DNA from: Dehalococcoidales bacterium
GTDB taxonomy: Bacteria; Chloroflexota; Dehalococcoidia; Dehalococcoidales; UBA3254
Assembly (NCBI GenBank): GCA_016926695.1
Contig: JAFGOB010000179.1
Location: 12,965-76,964, forward strand
Length of the DNA: 64,000 nt
Reading direction: 5' to 3'
The position numbers and the translations under genes are program-made. This document shows positions 25,890 through 34,869 of this stretch, one piece after another (position 1 is the first letter of the stretch; every line of letters begins with the position of its first letter). Below the pieces are notes generated by a model. The model did not search any database. It had not been told where the DNA came from and saw only the letters and a list, made by a program, of their open reading frames with translations.

Positions 25890-27191
25890 ATGCGGGGATT
25901 GGAGAAGCAGGGAAACCCTGAAAATCAAAGCAGCAGCCGGGGGATTTTCTACGGCTGGTACCTTGTTGCTATTGCCTGGACCATGGCCTTTTTGGGCTGC
26001 GGTACAAGCCTGGGTATTTTTTTTAAACCAATCCTGGATGAATTTCAATGGGAACGGTCGACCCTGTCGCTTATCTCAGCAACTGCTATGCTGATTTTCG
26101 CTGCTTTATCACCCTTTGTAGGGAGGTTGATCGACAGATTCGGGCCGCGCGTTATGCTTTTTTGCAGCGTCATCGCACAGGTGCTTTCGAATGCAGTGAC
26201 CGGTCTTGCAGGCGGTATCGGCAGCATTTTCGCCGGCAGGCTGCTTTTCGAGCTTAAGCCCATACACAGTTCCCAGGTTCTTATCAATCACTGGTTTATA
26301 CGCAAGAGGGGAAGCGCACTTGGAATTCTCTCTACCGGAATTCCCCTGGGAACGCTGGTGCTTTCCCCGGTGTCTCAATACCTGGTATCCGTCTGGGGAT
26401 GGAGAACGACCTTTTTCTTCTGGGCAGGTGTAATGGCTGTGATAGTACTGCCGTTGCTGCTCTTCATCCGTAACTGGCCGCAGGAAAAGGGTATGGCTGC
26501 CGACGGTGTACGGGAGGAAAGAGTGGCCCAGGAAGGAACGCCCTCGTATATCAGACAGTCCGAATCCTGGACAATAGCCCCGGCAGACCTCGGATATACT
26601 CTGGCGGAAGCAATCAGGTCTCATTCTTTTTGGCTGCTGGCAGCCACCCAGCTTTTTTGCGGCATAGGCTGCGGGCTGATGATGACTCACACCGTCATAT
26701 TCGCAATTGATCTGGGATATCATGCCATTATAGGGGCCAGCTTTTTGAGCGTACAGGGCGGCGTCAGTTTGCTGGGTGTACTGGTCACCGGGCAGATGTC
26801 CGATCGCATGGCCAGGAATAAGGTGCTTTCCCTGACCCATATCATCCGCTGTATCTCTTTTGTCTCGCTAGCGGCCGTGGTACTCCTGGGGGGAGGCCCG
26901 CTGTGGATGCTGTACCTGGCCATGGTATTCTTTGGGTTTGGCTGGTTTACTACAGCCCCGCTGGCGGCGGGGATGGCGGCAGACCTTTTCGGCTTTCTGC
27001 GACTGGGAACGATACTGGGTATTATACTGGCCTGTCACGCTGTGGGAATGGCAATAGGTACCTATGCCGGCGGACTTACGTTCCAGTTGAGCGGCAGCTA
27101 TTTTCCCATCTTCCTGGTACAATGCGTGCTGGAACTCGCAGCGGCGATTTTTGCCTATATTATTATACGGAAAAACACGGATAGCAAGTAG
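25890..27191 (+). CDS. MFS transporter, monocarboxylate/OFA-like
   Basis: A 433-residue 12-helix major facilitator. The opening FYGWYLVAIAWTMAFLGCGTS and GIFFKPILDEFQWERSTLSL are the pattern of the monocarboxylate/oxalate-formate antiporter branch, with RLIDRFGPR as the loop 2-3 motif. Helix 7 begins after a central loop near residue 225. ATG 25890 lies after GAGG with short spacing; TTG at 25881 is an alternative. Likely imports or exchanges a small organic acid. The gene is divergent from the CocE-like hydrolase, so it may handle the hydrolase's substrate or product, which is inference. A similar MFS gene is at 30624-31871. Confidence 0.85.
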   Translation: MRGLEKQGNPENQSSSRGIFYGWYLVAIAWTMAFLGCGTSLGIFFKPILDEFQWERSTLSLISATAMLIFAALSPFVGRLIDRFGPRVMLFCSVIAQVLSNAVTGLAGGIGSIFAGRLLFELKPIHSSQVLINHWFIRKRGSALGILSTGIPLGTLVLSPVSQYLVSVWGWRTTFFFWAGVMAVIVLPLLLFIRNWPQEKGMAADGVREERVAQEGTPSYIRQSESWTIAPADLGYTLAEAIRSHSFWLLAATQLFCGIGCGLMMTHTVIFAIDLGYHAIIGASFLSVQGGVSLLGVLVTGQMSDRMARNKVLSLTHIIRCISFVSLAAVVLLGGGPLWMLYLAMVFFGFGWFTTAPLAAGMAADLFGFLRLGTILGIILACHAVGMAIGTYAGGLTFQLSGSYFPIFLVQCVLELAAAIFAYIIIRKNTDSK

Positions 27192-27408
27192 CCTTGATCC
27201 GCCGTCAAGTAGCTTCAAATGAACGTGAGGTTTCTGCACCGTTTTGGTGAAAATATTCAATCTCGATTAGCCTCAATAGATAGTGAATCAAGGGTAGTCC
27301 CGTAAAAGACGACAGACTTCGCTTGATAAGCAGTTAGTTGAGAAAAATATTTTGAAATACGTAAGATAATTACAACCGTTATCCGGTGAAAAAAGGAGGG
27401 ATATTTCA

Positions 27409-27873
27409 ATGGAGTTGACCTATGACAACATGGTAAATCACATGAACACCTATTTTGCCGATTACAACCGCTATGGCGGTGACCCGAAGACCCTGCCAAA
27501 TATGCTGAAGTATTATACCCCGGACATCAGGCTGCATTCCTATAATCCCAGGTCAGAGGAACCGCTTACCCTGCAAAAAATACTGGAAGCCATGACCCAT
27601 CCTGGTCTTCACGAAGAGTTCACCCCGAATTACTACGTGGTGGATGAACAGAGGAAGGTCGTTGTCGTACAAATGCAAAACCAGTTCACCGAGGAGGCCA
27701 TAAACAAGTCCTATCCCCCCAAGCAACTCAGCGTGCATTATCATATGGTGCAGGATGAAAACGGGGATATCAAATTCAATAAAATTCTCTTCTTCGCGGA
27801 AGCAAGTCAGCCGGAAGAAGGCAAGAAAATACTGGAAATGATGAGGAGATATTTCGAAAAGTCCAGGTCATGA
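27409..27873 (+). CDS. Small NTF2/SnoaL-like protein
   Basis: A 154-residue soluble protein without signal or membrane segment. The order of predicted elements, an N-terminal helix (NMVNHMNTYFADYNRYGGDP), YYTPDIRLHSYNPR, then paired strands NYYVVDEQRKVVVVQMQN and KQLSVHYHMVQDENGDI ending in a helix, fits a cone-shaped NTF2/SnoaL fold. Such proteins are often isomerases, cyclases or dehydratases of small ring compounds. I cannot assign a reaction. SD AAGGAGGG precedes the ATG by 10 bases. It is convergent with the MmgE/PrpD gene. Confidence 0.7.
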   Translation: MELTYDNMVNHMNTYFADYNRYGGDPKTLPNMLKYYTPDIRLHSYNPRSEEPLTLQKILEAMTHPGLHEEFTPNYYVVDEQRKVVVVQMQNQFTEEAINKSYPPKQLSVHYHMVQDENGDIKFNKILFFAEASQPEEGKKILEMMRRYFEKSRS

Positions 27874-27881
27874 TATTGCGA

Positions 27882-27913
27882 TTCCCCGGCTGCGGTCGAC
27901 TGCAACCGGGGAA
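27882..27913 (+). terminator. Terminator hairpin after the NTF2-like gene
   Basis: TTCCCCGG (27882-27889) pairs with CCGGGGAA (27906-27913), with an inner TGC/GCA step, starting 9 bases after the stop codon. The following bases TATTGACTGTG hold no long T-run. Confidence 0.6.
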
Positions 27914-28037
27914 TATTGACTGTGTATTAAATATCCGAAGCGGAACAAAAAAACATCTTTCAGCTTGTTTAAATAGCACCTGAAATATAATTTCTGCGTT
28001 CGAAGTTGGCTCAGGCGCTAGGAACGTATACGCATGT

Positions 28038-29432
28038 TCAGCTTAAGAGACTGATAATTTCCCTTATATCCTCCAGCTTTTCAAGTGCTTCTACTTTTTC
28101 TATGACATGTTCTATATCCGACCCCGACAGTTTTTTAACAGAATAGGAAGCGCAGTCCTTGAATTTCGTCTCATACAGGCTGAATGGCGGGAGTTCCTGC
28201 TTCCCGGTCTGCGGGCTTTCCGGCCTGCCGCAATAGACTTCTCCCCGGCGGGTTTTAACGCTGACTTTAACCGGTTCCTGTCCTTGCGGATCTTCCTGGG
28301 GAGGCTCCATGTCCAGTTTTATTTTGTCAGCTATATCCAGAATATCGCGACTGTGGATAGCTTCGTCGGTGAAATCACCGATTCCAGCCCGCCTGCGGGC
28401 GATGGCAGCGGATACAGCCCAGGGAATACTGAACTGGGAATCGATTAAGTTGCGGGGGTGACTTTTAACTTCCATGGGGAGACTTAAGTTGGCCTGCCCG
28501 TGAGCATAGACCGTTATTTCACTGACATCCTCTGCCCGGATATCGTGTTTATTGACCAGGGCCAGAGTAATATCCACGAAACTGTGGGTACCTTTACAGC
28601 AGGGGTATGGCTTGGCCTGCACATTGATGCCTCTGAAAACCTTGCCCAGTCCTTCGGTCAGGGCCTGTGGGCTGTACTTGCCGTTGTGATAGACGGGGTA
28701 AAGGCCGCATTCTCCCTCCAGACAATTTTTAGCTCCGCTAATGCCCCTTTCCGCCATCGCGGCTGCGGTGATGCCGCCTCTGGCTGCGAATCCCGGCCCC
28801 ATTCTCTTGGTTAGTGAGCCGTCTACCACGCACTGGCCGTTTCCGGCGCACTGATGGTAGGCAATGCCCAGTGCATTGGCGGTCTGTTCCTCATTTAAAC
28901 CGGCCAGTTTTGCGGCAGCACCGGCTGAAGCCATGAACCCGTAGAGAGGAGTAAGATGCCATCCGGCGCCGGGATGTCCGTTGGCCGGAGGCTCTTTCAG
29001 TCCCGCTCTGAAACTGGCTCCCAGCCTGCACATCATGTCCACTCCCAAAGCGGCAGCCGTGATAAACTCCTTTCCGCCGCCAACATTTTTCCTCTCGGCT
29101 GCCGCCAGGCAGGCAGGAACGATAACAACCGAGGGATGAGTAGGGCCGTCACCCAGGTCATCGTAGTCAAGGGCGTGCCCCATGGTGGCATTCACCTGTG
29201 CGGCATTGGGAGCCGGGACCTTGTTCCCGTAGCCGATAATAGTGCTTTCCGGTTTTCCTCCCCAATCGATAATCAGCTCAACCAGTTCCCGGACGCCTTC
29301 CCGTGCGGAGCCGCCCAGCATGACTCCCAGGGTGTCCAGAATTTGCCGCTTGGTGGCTTCCACGACATCTTGAGGAAGGTCGTTGTAGTTTACACTGACG
29401 AAATTTCTGGCGAACATTAAGGCTGCATCCAT
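28038..29432 (-). CDS. MmgE/PrpD family protein
   Basis: A 464-residue protein of the 2-methylcitrate dehydratase/cis-aconitate decarboxylase-like family. It shows the family N-terminus FARNFVSVNYNDLPQDVVEATKRQILDTLGVMLGG, the active-site block NATMGHALDYDDLGDGPTHPS near residue 80 and KPYPCCKGTHSFVD near residue 275. Family members dehydrate or decarboxylate hydroxy- and unsaturated acids; isomerase members also exist. No methylcitrate synthase or lyase is near, so a role in propionate oxidation is not supported here. SD GGGAGG sits 8 bases before ATG. Confidence 0.9.
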   Translation of the reverse strand: MDAALMFARNFVSVNYNDLPQDVVEATKRQILDTLGVMLGGSAREGVRELVELIIDWGGKPESTIIGYGNKVPAPNAAQVNATMGHALDYDDLGDGPTHPSVVIVPACLAAAERKNVGGGKEFITAAALGVDMMCRLGASFRAGLKEPPANGHPGAGWHLTPLYGFMASAGAAAKLAGLNEEQTANALGIAYHQCAGNGQCVVDGSLTKRMGPGFAARGGITAAAMAERGISGAKNCLEGECGLYPVYHNGKYSPQALTEGLGKVFRGINVQAKPYPCCKGTHSFVDITLALVNKHDIRAEDVSEITVYAHGQANLSLPMEVKSHPRNLIDSQFSIPWAVSAAIARRRAGIGDFTDEAIHSRDILDIADKIKLDMEPPQEDPQGQEPVKVSVKTRRGEVYCGRPESPQTGKQELPPFSLYETKFKDCASYSVKKLSGSDIEHVIEKVEALEKLEDIREIISLLS

Positions 29433-29622
29433 GTATTATCCTCCCGGTCCTTCCGTATCTCAATCCTTTATTCTATTAATCCGATGTGAAAAGATGAATC
29501 CCGTATGATTTTCACAAAGCGTTTGATTTTCTCTTCTATAGTATAAACAGTATATAGTATAACTATCTGATTAAGTCAATATACCCTGATTACGGATTTG
29601 CCTTTATTGACCGGGAAACAAA

Positions 29623-29709
29623 TCACTCTTCCAGGTCTATTTCTAAAAGGACCGCTTCTTTTTCAAATCCGCAGGACTTATTAAACCGCCTGGCTTTACG
29701 ATTGTTTTT
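29623..29709 (-). pseudogene. C-terminal remnant of a GNAT acetyltransferase
   Basis: The minus strand reads KNNRKARRFNKSCGFEKEA, then VLLEIDLEE and a stop. This is the typical last helix and strand of GNAT N-acetyltransferases (N-x-x-A-x-x-F/Y-x-x-x-GF). It is preceded by an in-frame TAA at a run of seven bases, and nothing acetyltransferase-like could be read further upstream before the next gene. The remainder of 29433-29750 holds no gene. Confidence 0.45.
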
Positions 29710-29750
29710 TTACCAACGGATTTGTCAGGGCGAGAGCAAGAGAAACGGGC

Positions 29751-30500
29751 TTATTTCAGCCATTTTCGGGAATATTCGTCGATAAGCCCCTCATCCTTGA
29801 TGGTCTTGAGCCCGCTGTTGATTGTTTTCACCAGGTCTTTCTTATCCCTGGCTACTGCAATCCCATATTGTTCATCGGTAAAGACGTCGCCAGCAGTCTT
29901 AAGCTTGGCCGGATTCTTCCCTACATATACCAGGGCAAAAGGATTGTCGTAGACCACGGCGTCAACTTTTCCCTCCATCAAGTCCTTGAATGCCAGATCA
30001 ATATCTTCGTAGGTTTTGACATCCACGGACTTGATTTTTTTTACTTCCTTATCACCTGTAGTACCACCCAGTACAGCCACATCGCCGGTCAGCGTGTCTT
30101 TTCCCTTAATGGTGGTATTATTTTTCTGTACTACTATGATCTGTCCGGCTGGAAAGTAGGGATCGGAAAAAAGCATATCGGCCTTGCGCTCGTCAGTAAT
30201 CGTAATAGCAGAGATAGCAGCTTCATACTTGCCCTTTGATATTCCGGTAAGAAGCGGGTCCCATGAGACATCTACCAGCTCGATTTCGAGGTTTTGCCTG
30301 ACGGCGATAGCTTTAATTATATCAATATCAAATCCCTCGATAGTATTAGTCTGTTGATTAACGGATTCAAAGGGGGGAAGAGACGCATCCGTGGCTACCA
30401 GGATTTTGGTCACTTCCGGTATGGAGGAGCTATTGCAGGAGGTCAGGAACAGGCTGATGATGATTAAGCCGGAAGCTAGAAGATAGACTAATCTTTTCAT
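29751..30500 (-). CDS. Amino-acid-type ABC transporter substrate-binding lipoprotein
   Basis: A 249-residue family 3 solute-binding protein. It has a lipoprotein signal, MKRLVYLLASGLIIISLFLT followed by SC (Cys22), then LVATDASLPPFE, GFDIDIIKAIA, a WDPLLTGISKGKYEAAIS block and the DERKADMLFSDPYF motif that are diagnostic. It would bind a polar amino acid or similar solute outside the membrane. No permease or ATPase gene is adjacent, so it must share a transporter elsewhere or act as a sensor part. Confidence 0.9.
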   Translation of the reverse strand: MKRLVYLLASGLIIISLFLTSCNSSSIPEVTKILVATDASLPPFESVNQQTNTIEGFDIDIIKAIAVRQNLEIELVDVSWDPLLTGISKGKYEAAISAITITDERKADMLFSDPYFPAGQIIVVQKNNTTIKGKDTLTGDVAVLGGTTGDKEVKKIKSVDVKTYEDIDLAFKDLMEGKVDAVVYDNPFALVYVGKNPAKLKTAGDVFTDEQYGIAVARDKKDLVKTINSGLKTIKDEGLIDEYSRKWLK

Positions 30501-30623
30501 CGGAAGCCTCCATATCTAATTAAGGTACTTTTGATTTGCATATATAATACCAGAGAAAAATCGCTTTGCAAAGTACAATTTTATACATCGCTGCGGAATT
30601 TAGAGTGGATTTTCTTGCTCATA

Positions 30624-31871
30624 TCATCTAATCCCTTGAGGGATTTTTCCGGACTCCTTGATCCCTCTTATATTTAACCAGAACATAAGGACTACCGCTA
30701 TTATCGATAAGGCAGCCGATAACCAGAGGGCGATGTTGTAGCTCAGCGTTGTGTCAAAGATGTAGCCGAAGGCAAGAGAACCGATGGCTCCACCGATAGT
30801 AAAGCAGAAAGACAAGATTCCCAGGAAAAGTCCGTGAGAGGCCAGTCCGAAAAGCTGGGCGGCAATTGGTGAATACATAGCGCCGCAGTCTCCGAATGCC
30901 AGTCCGAGGAGAACGGAGAAAACAATGAACGCGAAATACTGGTTGGAAAACATTATTGAGAAGATAGATAGCACTATCATGATCAAACCCAGAAGAAAGA
31001 CTTTTATATATCCTATTTTGTCTCCTGTAGCGCCCAGCCCGATCTGACCGAAGATAGTGGCAGCGCCCATGATAGTCAATATCGAAGCTGCCATAGTGCT
31101 TGATATGCCGCTGTCGGTGGCATACGGGACAACGTGTACCTGTAGAGAGACGAAGGAAAAACCGTAGCAGACCATGATGGCGCATATCATCCAGAAGGAA
31201 GCTGTGAGGAAAGCGGTCTTAATAGAATGACCTGATAATTTACGCTTGTTGATGCTTTTATTGGTCTGACTATAACCGTATGCTTCCTGCCCCATTTGTT
31301 CAGGGCTTCCCCTCAGGAATATAGCGGCCAGGACGGAGACAGTTAACATGGTAATACCCGCTATGGAGAAGGAAAGCCGCCAGTCATAAGAGCGGATAAA
31401 CCAGTTGACTACCATAGGCATCATCAGCATGCCGAATCCGGCTCCTGCGAAAGCAATGCCGGACATCATACTTCTTCTTTTTACAAACCATTTTGTGATG
31501 GAAGACAGCAGCGGTACAAAGATAGCATTGCCTATGCCGAAGAGTACCCCGTAAAAGAGGTAAATATGCCAGATCGAATTGACCTGCGACATCAACATAC
31601 AGCCCAGACCGGCGGCAATTCCGCAGAGGGATACCGCAGCTCGAGGTCCGAAGCGGTCGTTAATCAGTCCAATGAATATGGCGGAGACGCCGTAAACGAT
31701 CTGTGCCAGTGAAAAGGCGCCGGAAATTTCCGTTCTACTCCAGCCCAGTTCTTCCGTTAAGGGTTCGAAAAAGAGGCCGAAGCACCCCTGCATACCCATA
31801 ACAAGCATCAATATCACAAAGGTAATAGCTACGATTACGTAGCCGTAAAAAAAACGGCCTTGCGTGTTAAT
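30624..31871 (-). CDS. MFS transporter, OFA-like, start codon unclear
   Basis: A 12-helix major facilitator, 397 residues from GTG 31817. That start would cut helix 1, because in the same frame upstream reads FFYGYVIVAITF, the standard first helix of this branch. No ATG, GTG or TTG is found in the 90 or so bases above it. The best placed start is ATT at 31871, with AAGGA 7 bases upstream, giving 415 residues; I give these coordinates as the likely full length. Other motifs: GLFFEPLTEELGWSRTEISG and LINDRFGPRA in the first half, GLGATGDKIGYIK in the second. A rare AUU start or a lost ATG are both possible. Divergent from the PdxA gene. Confidence 0.75.
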   Translation of the reverse strand: MNTQGRFFYGYVIVAITFVILMLVMGMQGCFGLFFEPLTEELGWSRTEISGAFSLAQIVYGVSAIFIGLINDRFGPRAAVSLCGIAAGLGCMLMSQVNSIWHIYLFYGVLFGIGNAIFVPLLSSITKWFVKRRSMMSGIAFAGAGFGMLMMPMVVNWFIRSYDWRLSFSIAGITMLTVSVLAAIFLRGSPEQMGQEAYGYSQTNKSINKRKLSGHSIKTAFLTASFWMICAIMVCYGFSFVSLQVHVVPYATDSGISSTMAASILTIMGAATIFGQIGLGATGDKIGYIKVFLLGLIMIVLSIFSIMFSNQYFAFIVFSVLLGLAFGDCGAMYSPIAAQLFGLASHGLFLGILSFCFTIGGAIGSLAFGYIFDTTLSYNIALWLSAALSIIAVVLMFWLNIRGIKESGKIPQGIR

Positions 31872-32271
31872 CCTGGTTGTCCTTATCTGATAGTTCGATT
31901 CGACTGGCAGTCTGCTTAAGCAAGAAGAGAAACGGCAGGTCTTATATCCGGAGTTTCGGCCGGCATGACTGATCCATATCCGGCCCGTTTATATTTTGGG
32001 GGATATCGAACGCGCTGAGAAACGCGGCTTGAGAAAAATCCGGCATCGGAGGCAGTCCTGTTCGATCAGAATATCAATTAGATTATTTGTTGTTAATTAT
32101 TAAATACAGGAAAATTATAGCATTTGTATTAATGGCTGACAATTTTAAGATTGCCGGTATGACTGAAAATACAAAAGGGCAATGTTAACTCAGAATAATG
32201 ATAATTATGATAAAATTATAGCGTCCGTAGTACAGGACTGAAAAATTATACCAGAATTTATAGTGGTGGAG
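31872..32271. other. Divergent intergenic region
   Basis: 400 bases between the MFS and PdxA-like genes. The right half is AT-rich and can hold promoters for both. A stretch at 32194-32212 resembles a Fur box at about 15 of 19 positions, but the AT bias makes this weak. No gene seen. Confidence 0.4.
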
Positions 32272-33279
32272 ATGATAAAAGATACCAGGCCGATTATTGC
32301 AGTTACCATGGGAGATCCTGCGGGCATTGGGCCGGAGGTGACGGTTAAAGCGCTGATGACAGGTGATACGTACGATTATTGCCGGCCTCTGGTTGTCGGT
32401 GAAGGTCTGGTCATACAAAAAAACCTGGACCTGGCGGGGATTCCGTTACGGCTAAACAAGATTAATAATGCGGGTGAAGCTCAATTCTGCCCGGATGTGA
32501 TCGACCTGATCGATTTGAGTAATCTGGGTGAACAGCAGATAACAGCGGGACGTATTTCGGCATCATGCGGAAAGGCCTCTGTTGAGTATATTTACCGGGC
32601 TGCCGAGATGGCTGTGAGGAAAGAGGTCAACGCCATTGTCACGGCTCCAATTAACAAAGAGGCGACCAGGCAGGCCGGATTGGGAGAGCTGGGCCATCTT
32701 GAGATACTGGCTAGCCGAACCGGGTCAAGGGAATACGCCACAATGCTGGTTAGCGGATGTCTGCGTACCGTCCACCTTACAACTCATTATGCGCTCAAAG
32801 AAGCCCTTGCCTATGTCACGAGAGAAAAAATTATGGCCCGGCTTGATTTGATAAACCGATCTTTCCTTGAATGGGGATACAAGCATCCGCGTATAGCCGT
32901 GGCTGCGCTCAATCCCCATGGCGGCGAGGGGGGTATACTGGGCAGAGAAGAGATAGAGGAGATATTACCGGCTGTAAATGAAGCAAATAAAAAAGGTATA
33001 GATGCCAGGGGGCCTTACCCCGCGGATACGGTATTTGTGCGTGCTATCAGGGGTGAGTTTGAAGTTGTTTTGGCACTCTATCACGATCAGGGTCATATCC
33101 CGGTTAAGGTGTATGGTTTTGAAAAAAGCTTCAGCGTAGCGCTTGGACTGCCTTTTATACGCACTTCGGTGGACCACGGTACGGCCTTTGATATTGCCGG
33201 GAAGGGGATTGCGCAGGCAGAGAGTATGGTGGAAGCGATAAAAGCAGCAGCGGCTCTTTGCTGCAAAAGACTGCCCTGA
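32272..33279 (+). CDS. PdxA family 4-phosphoerythronate/4-hydroxythreonine-phosphate dehydrogenase
   Basis: A 335-residue NAD-dependent decarboxylating dehydrogenase. The start AVTMGDPAGIGPEV, TAPINKEA near residue 120, GHLEILA, the metal-binding His in THYALKEALAYVT, NPHGGEGG and ALYHDQGHIPVKV, then FIRTSVDHGTAFDIAGK are the full PdxA signature set. The family includes vitamin B6 PdxA and the PdxA2 group that oxidises 4-phosphorylated threonate or erythronate. No pdxJ or sugar-acid kinase is adjacent, so the two roles cannot be separated. ATG 32272 or GTG 32263 may be the start; the SD is poor for both. Confidence 0.9.
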   Translation: MIKDTRPIIAVTMGDPAGIGPEVTVKALMTGDTYDYCRPLVVGEGLVIQKNLDLAGIPLRLNKINNAGEAQFCPDVIDLIDLSNLGEQQITAGRISASCGKASVEYIYRAAEMAVRKEVNAIVTAPINKEATRQAGLGELGHLEILASRTGSREYATMLVSGCLRTVHLTTHYALKEALAYVTREKIMARLDLINRSFLEWGYKHPRIAVAALNPHGGEGGILGREEIEEILPAVNEANKKGIDARGPYPADTVFVRAIRGEFEVVLALYHDQGHIPVKVYGFEKSFSVALGLPFIRTSVDHGTAFDIAGKGIAQAESMVEAIKAAAALCCKRLP

Positions 33280-33453
33280 ATTTTTTATAACGCTTCAGCT
33301 ACAAAATGATGATGATATCATAGATGTTTTCTTTATGATCAAAGTGTGTTCACATGCTATAAAAAAACGAAGAGGTGTTCAGGGAATTATAATTAATATA
33401 GGGCGATGATATAATTGATCGGTAAAGTTCGGTTCGGATGGTATAAGTCTTAT

Positions 33454-34569
33454 ATGAAGACGATTTTAAGGTATTTAACTGTTCTTCTATTGCTGGTTGT
33501 GGTTATGACAGCAGCATCGGGATGCGTCTATATTAATCTGGGATCAACTCCTACGCCCACACTGACGACAACTCCCGGACCGATTGATACCGGATTTGTT
33601 GTGCCGTCCACGGTAAGCAGTAAGTCAGTCCCGGTTATTCCTGACTTTGTCTCCGTTGTGGCTGATGTCAGACCTTCGGTAGTAGCCATTAATACCAGGA
33701 TCCCGGGTATGGATATATTCGGCAGTTCTCTTTTACAGGAAGGGGCCGGGTCCGGCTGGATTATCGATCAAAGCGGGATCATCGTTACGAACAATCATGT
33801 GGTAGAGGGCGCCGGAAGTATAAACGTCACCCTGGATGACGGCAGGAATTTTGCAGCCGACCTTGTTCGTACAGATGCTATATCCGATCTGGCGGTAATA
33901 CGAATCAATGCCCTGGATCTACAGGCGGCTAAAACGGGCGATTCTTCCAGGTTGCGTGCGGGAGACTGGGTGGTGACTATCGGGAATTCTCTGGGACAGG
34001 GTATCAGTGTTACCAAGGGCATTGTAAGTGCTCTGGGGGTTTCGTTATCGGTTGGGGCGGGAGAAACTCTCTATGACCTGATTCAGACTGATGCGGCTAT
34101 CAATCCCGGTAACAGCGGCGGACCGCTGGTGAACCTCCTGGGTGAAGTGATAGGTATAACCAGCGTAAAAGTGGCCGAGGTAGGAGTAGAGGGCACAGGT
34201 TTTGCCATCAGTACCAGGGAAGCACTTCCTATCATAGAGGACCTTGTCAAGGTAGGATATATTATACGTCCCTGGATGGGGATGAGTCTCTATACTGTCG
34301 ATCAAATAGTGATACTGCGTTACCGCCTGGCGGTAGATAAAGGCGCCATGGTAACCAGGATTGCCGCTGATAGTCCTGCTGACAAGGCGGGGATAACCGC
34401 CGGGGATGTAATTACTGCTATCGATGACCGGGAAGTGGCATCAGCGGAAGACCTGAACAGGATTATTCGTGAATGTAATATTGGTCAGGAAATACAGGTT
34501 TCATATTACCGGGGAAGTGTGAAAAACAGGGTATCCCTGGTACTGATAGCCTCTCCTCCTCCTGGTTGA
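33454..34569 (+). CDS. HtrA/DegP-like serine protease, lipoprotein-anchored, with PDZ domain
   Basis: A 371-residue secreted quality-control protease. ATG 33454 begins a signal peptide with lipobox TAASGC (Cys near residue 24), followed by a Thr/Pro linker. The trypsin-like domain spans about 60-265 with catalytic His in TNNHVVEG, Asp in TDAISDLAVI and Ser in NPGNSGGPL. One PDZ domain follows, with GAMVTRIAADSPADKAG and GDVITAID. It would act outside the membrane on misfolded proteins. An upstream in-frame start at 33415 is possible but adds a polar leader before the signal. It stands alone. Confidence 0.92.
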   Translation: MKTILRYLTVLLLLVVVMTAASGCVYINLGSTPTPTLTTTPGPIDTGFVVPSTVSSKSVPVIPDFVSVVADVRPSVVAINTRIPGMDIFGSSLLQEGAGSGWIIDQSGIIVTNNHVVEGAGSINVTLDDGRNFAADLVRTDAISDLAVIRINALDLQAAKTGDSSRLRAGDWVVTIGNSLGQGISVTKGIVSALGVSLSVGAGETLYDLIQTDAAINPGNSGGPLVNLLGEVIGITSVKVAEVGVEGTGFAISTREALPIIEDLVKVGYIIRPWMGMSLYTVDQIVILRYRLAVDKGAMVTRIAADSPADKAGITAGDVITAIDDREVASAEDLNRIIRECNIGQEIQVSYYRGSVKNRVSLVLIASPPPG

Positions 34570-34713
34570 TATGGAGTATTATTGTGGTTTTTAAGTATAT
34601 ATTAAAATCAAATTTTAAAGCCGGAAAACCCTATTTTTGTGATAAATCAGCTTATGCCGCCTGGCCGGATATGAAAAGTGGCGGCTTTGGATATATAAAC
34701 TAAGAATAATACA

Positions 34714-34764
34714 TTGACATATAGTATAAAAATTTGACACATAATATAATAGATATGCTAAAAT
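34714..34764 (+). promoter_or_regulatory. Candidate promoter with tandem TTGACA repeats
   Basis: TTGACA occurs at 34714-34719 and again at 34734-34739, within two similar 17-base units (TTGACAyATArTATAA pattern), 20 bases apart. The second has an extended -10-like TGCTAAAAT ending at 34764, though the spacer is long (19). The leader to the methyltransferase start is about 100 bases. Confidence 0.4.
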
Positions 34765-34869
34765 CTAGTAAGGTTATGGATCAAGGGTAGTTCTTGCAAG
34801 CTGGAGATGGGTAAAGTAATTTGTATATCGATCTGCAAGCGGGACTTATAAAAACTAAGGAGGGGGGCT

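Noticed and set aside
32194..32212. Fur-box-like sequence upstream of the PdxA gene
   Set aside because: About 15 of 19 matches, but in a very AT-rich stretch where such matches arise by chance, and no iron genes are next to it.
34780..34869. Riboswitch in the leader of the methyltransferase gene
   Set aside because: Repeated CTGCAAGC-like words are present but no known riboswitch core could be assembled.
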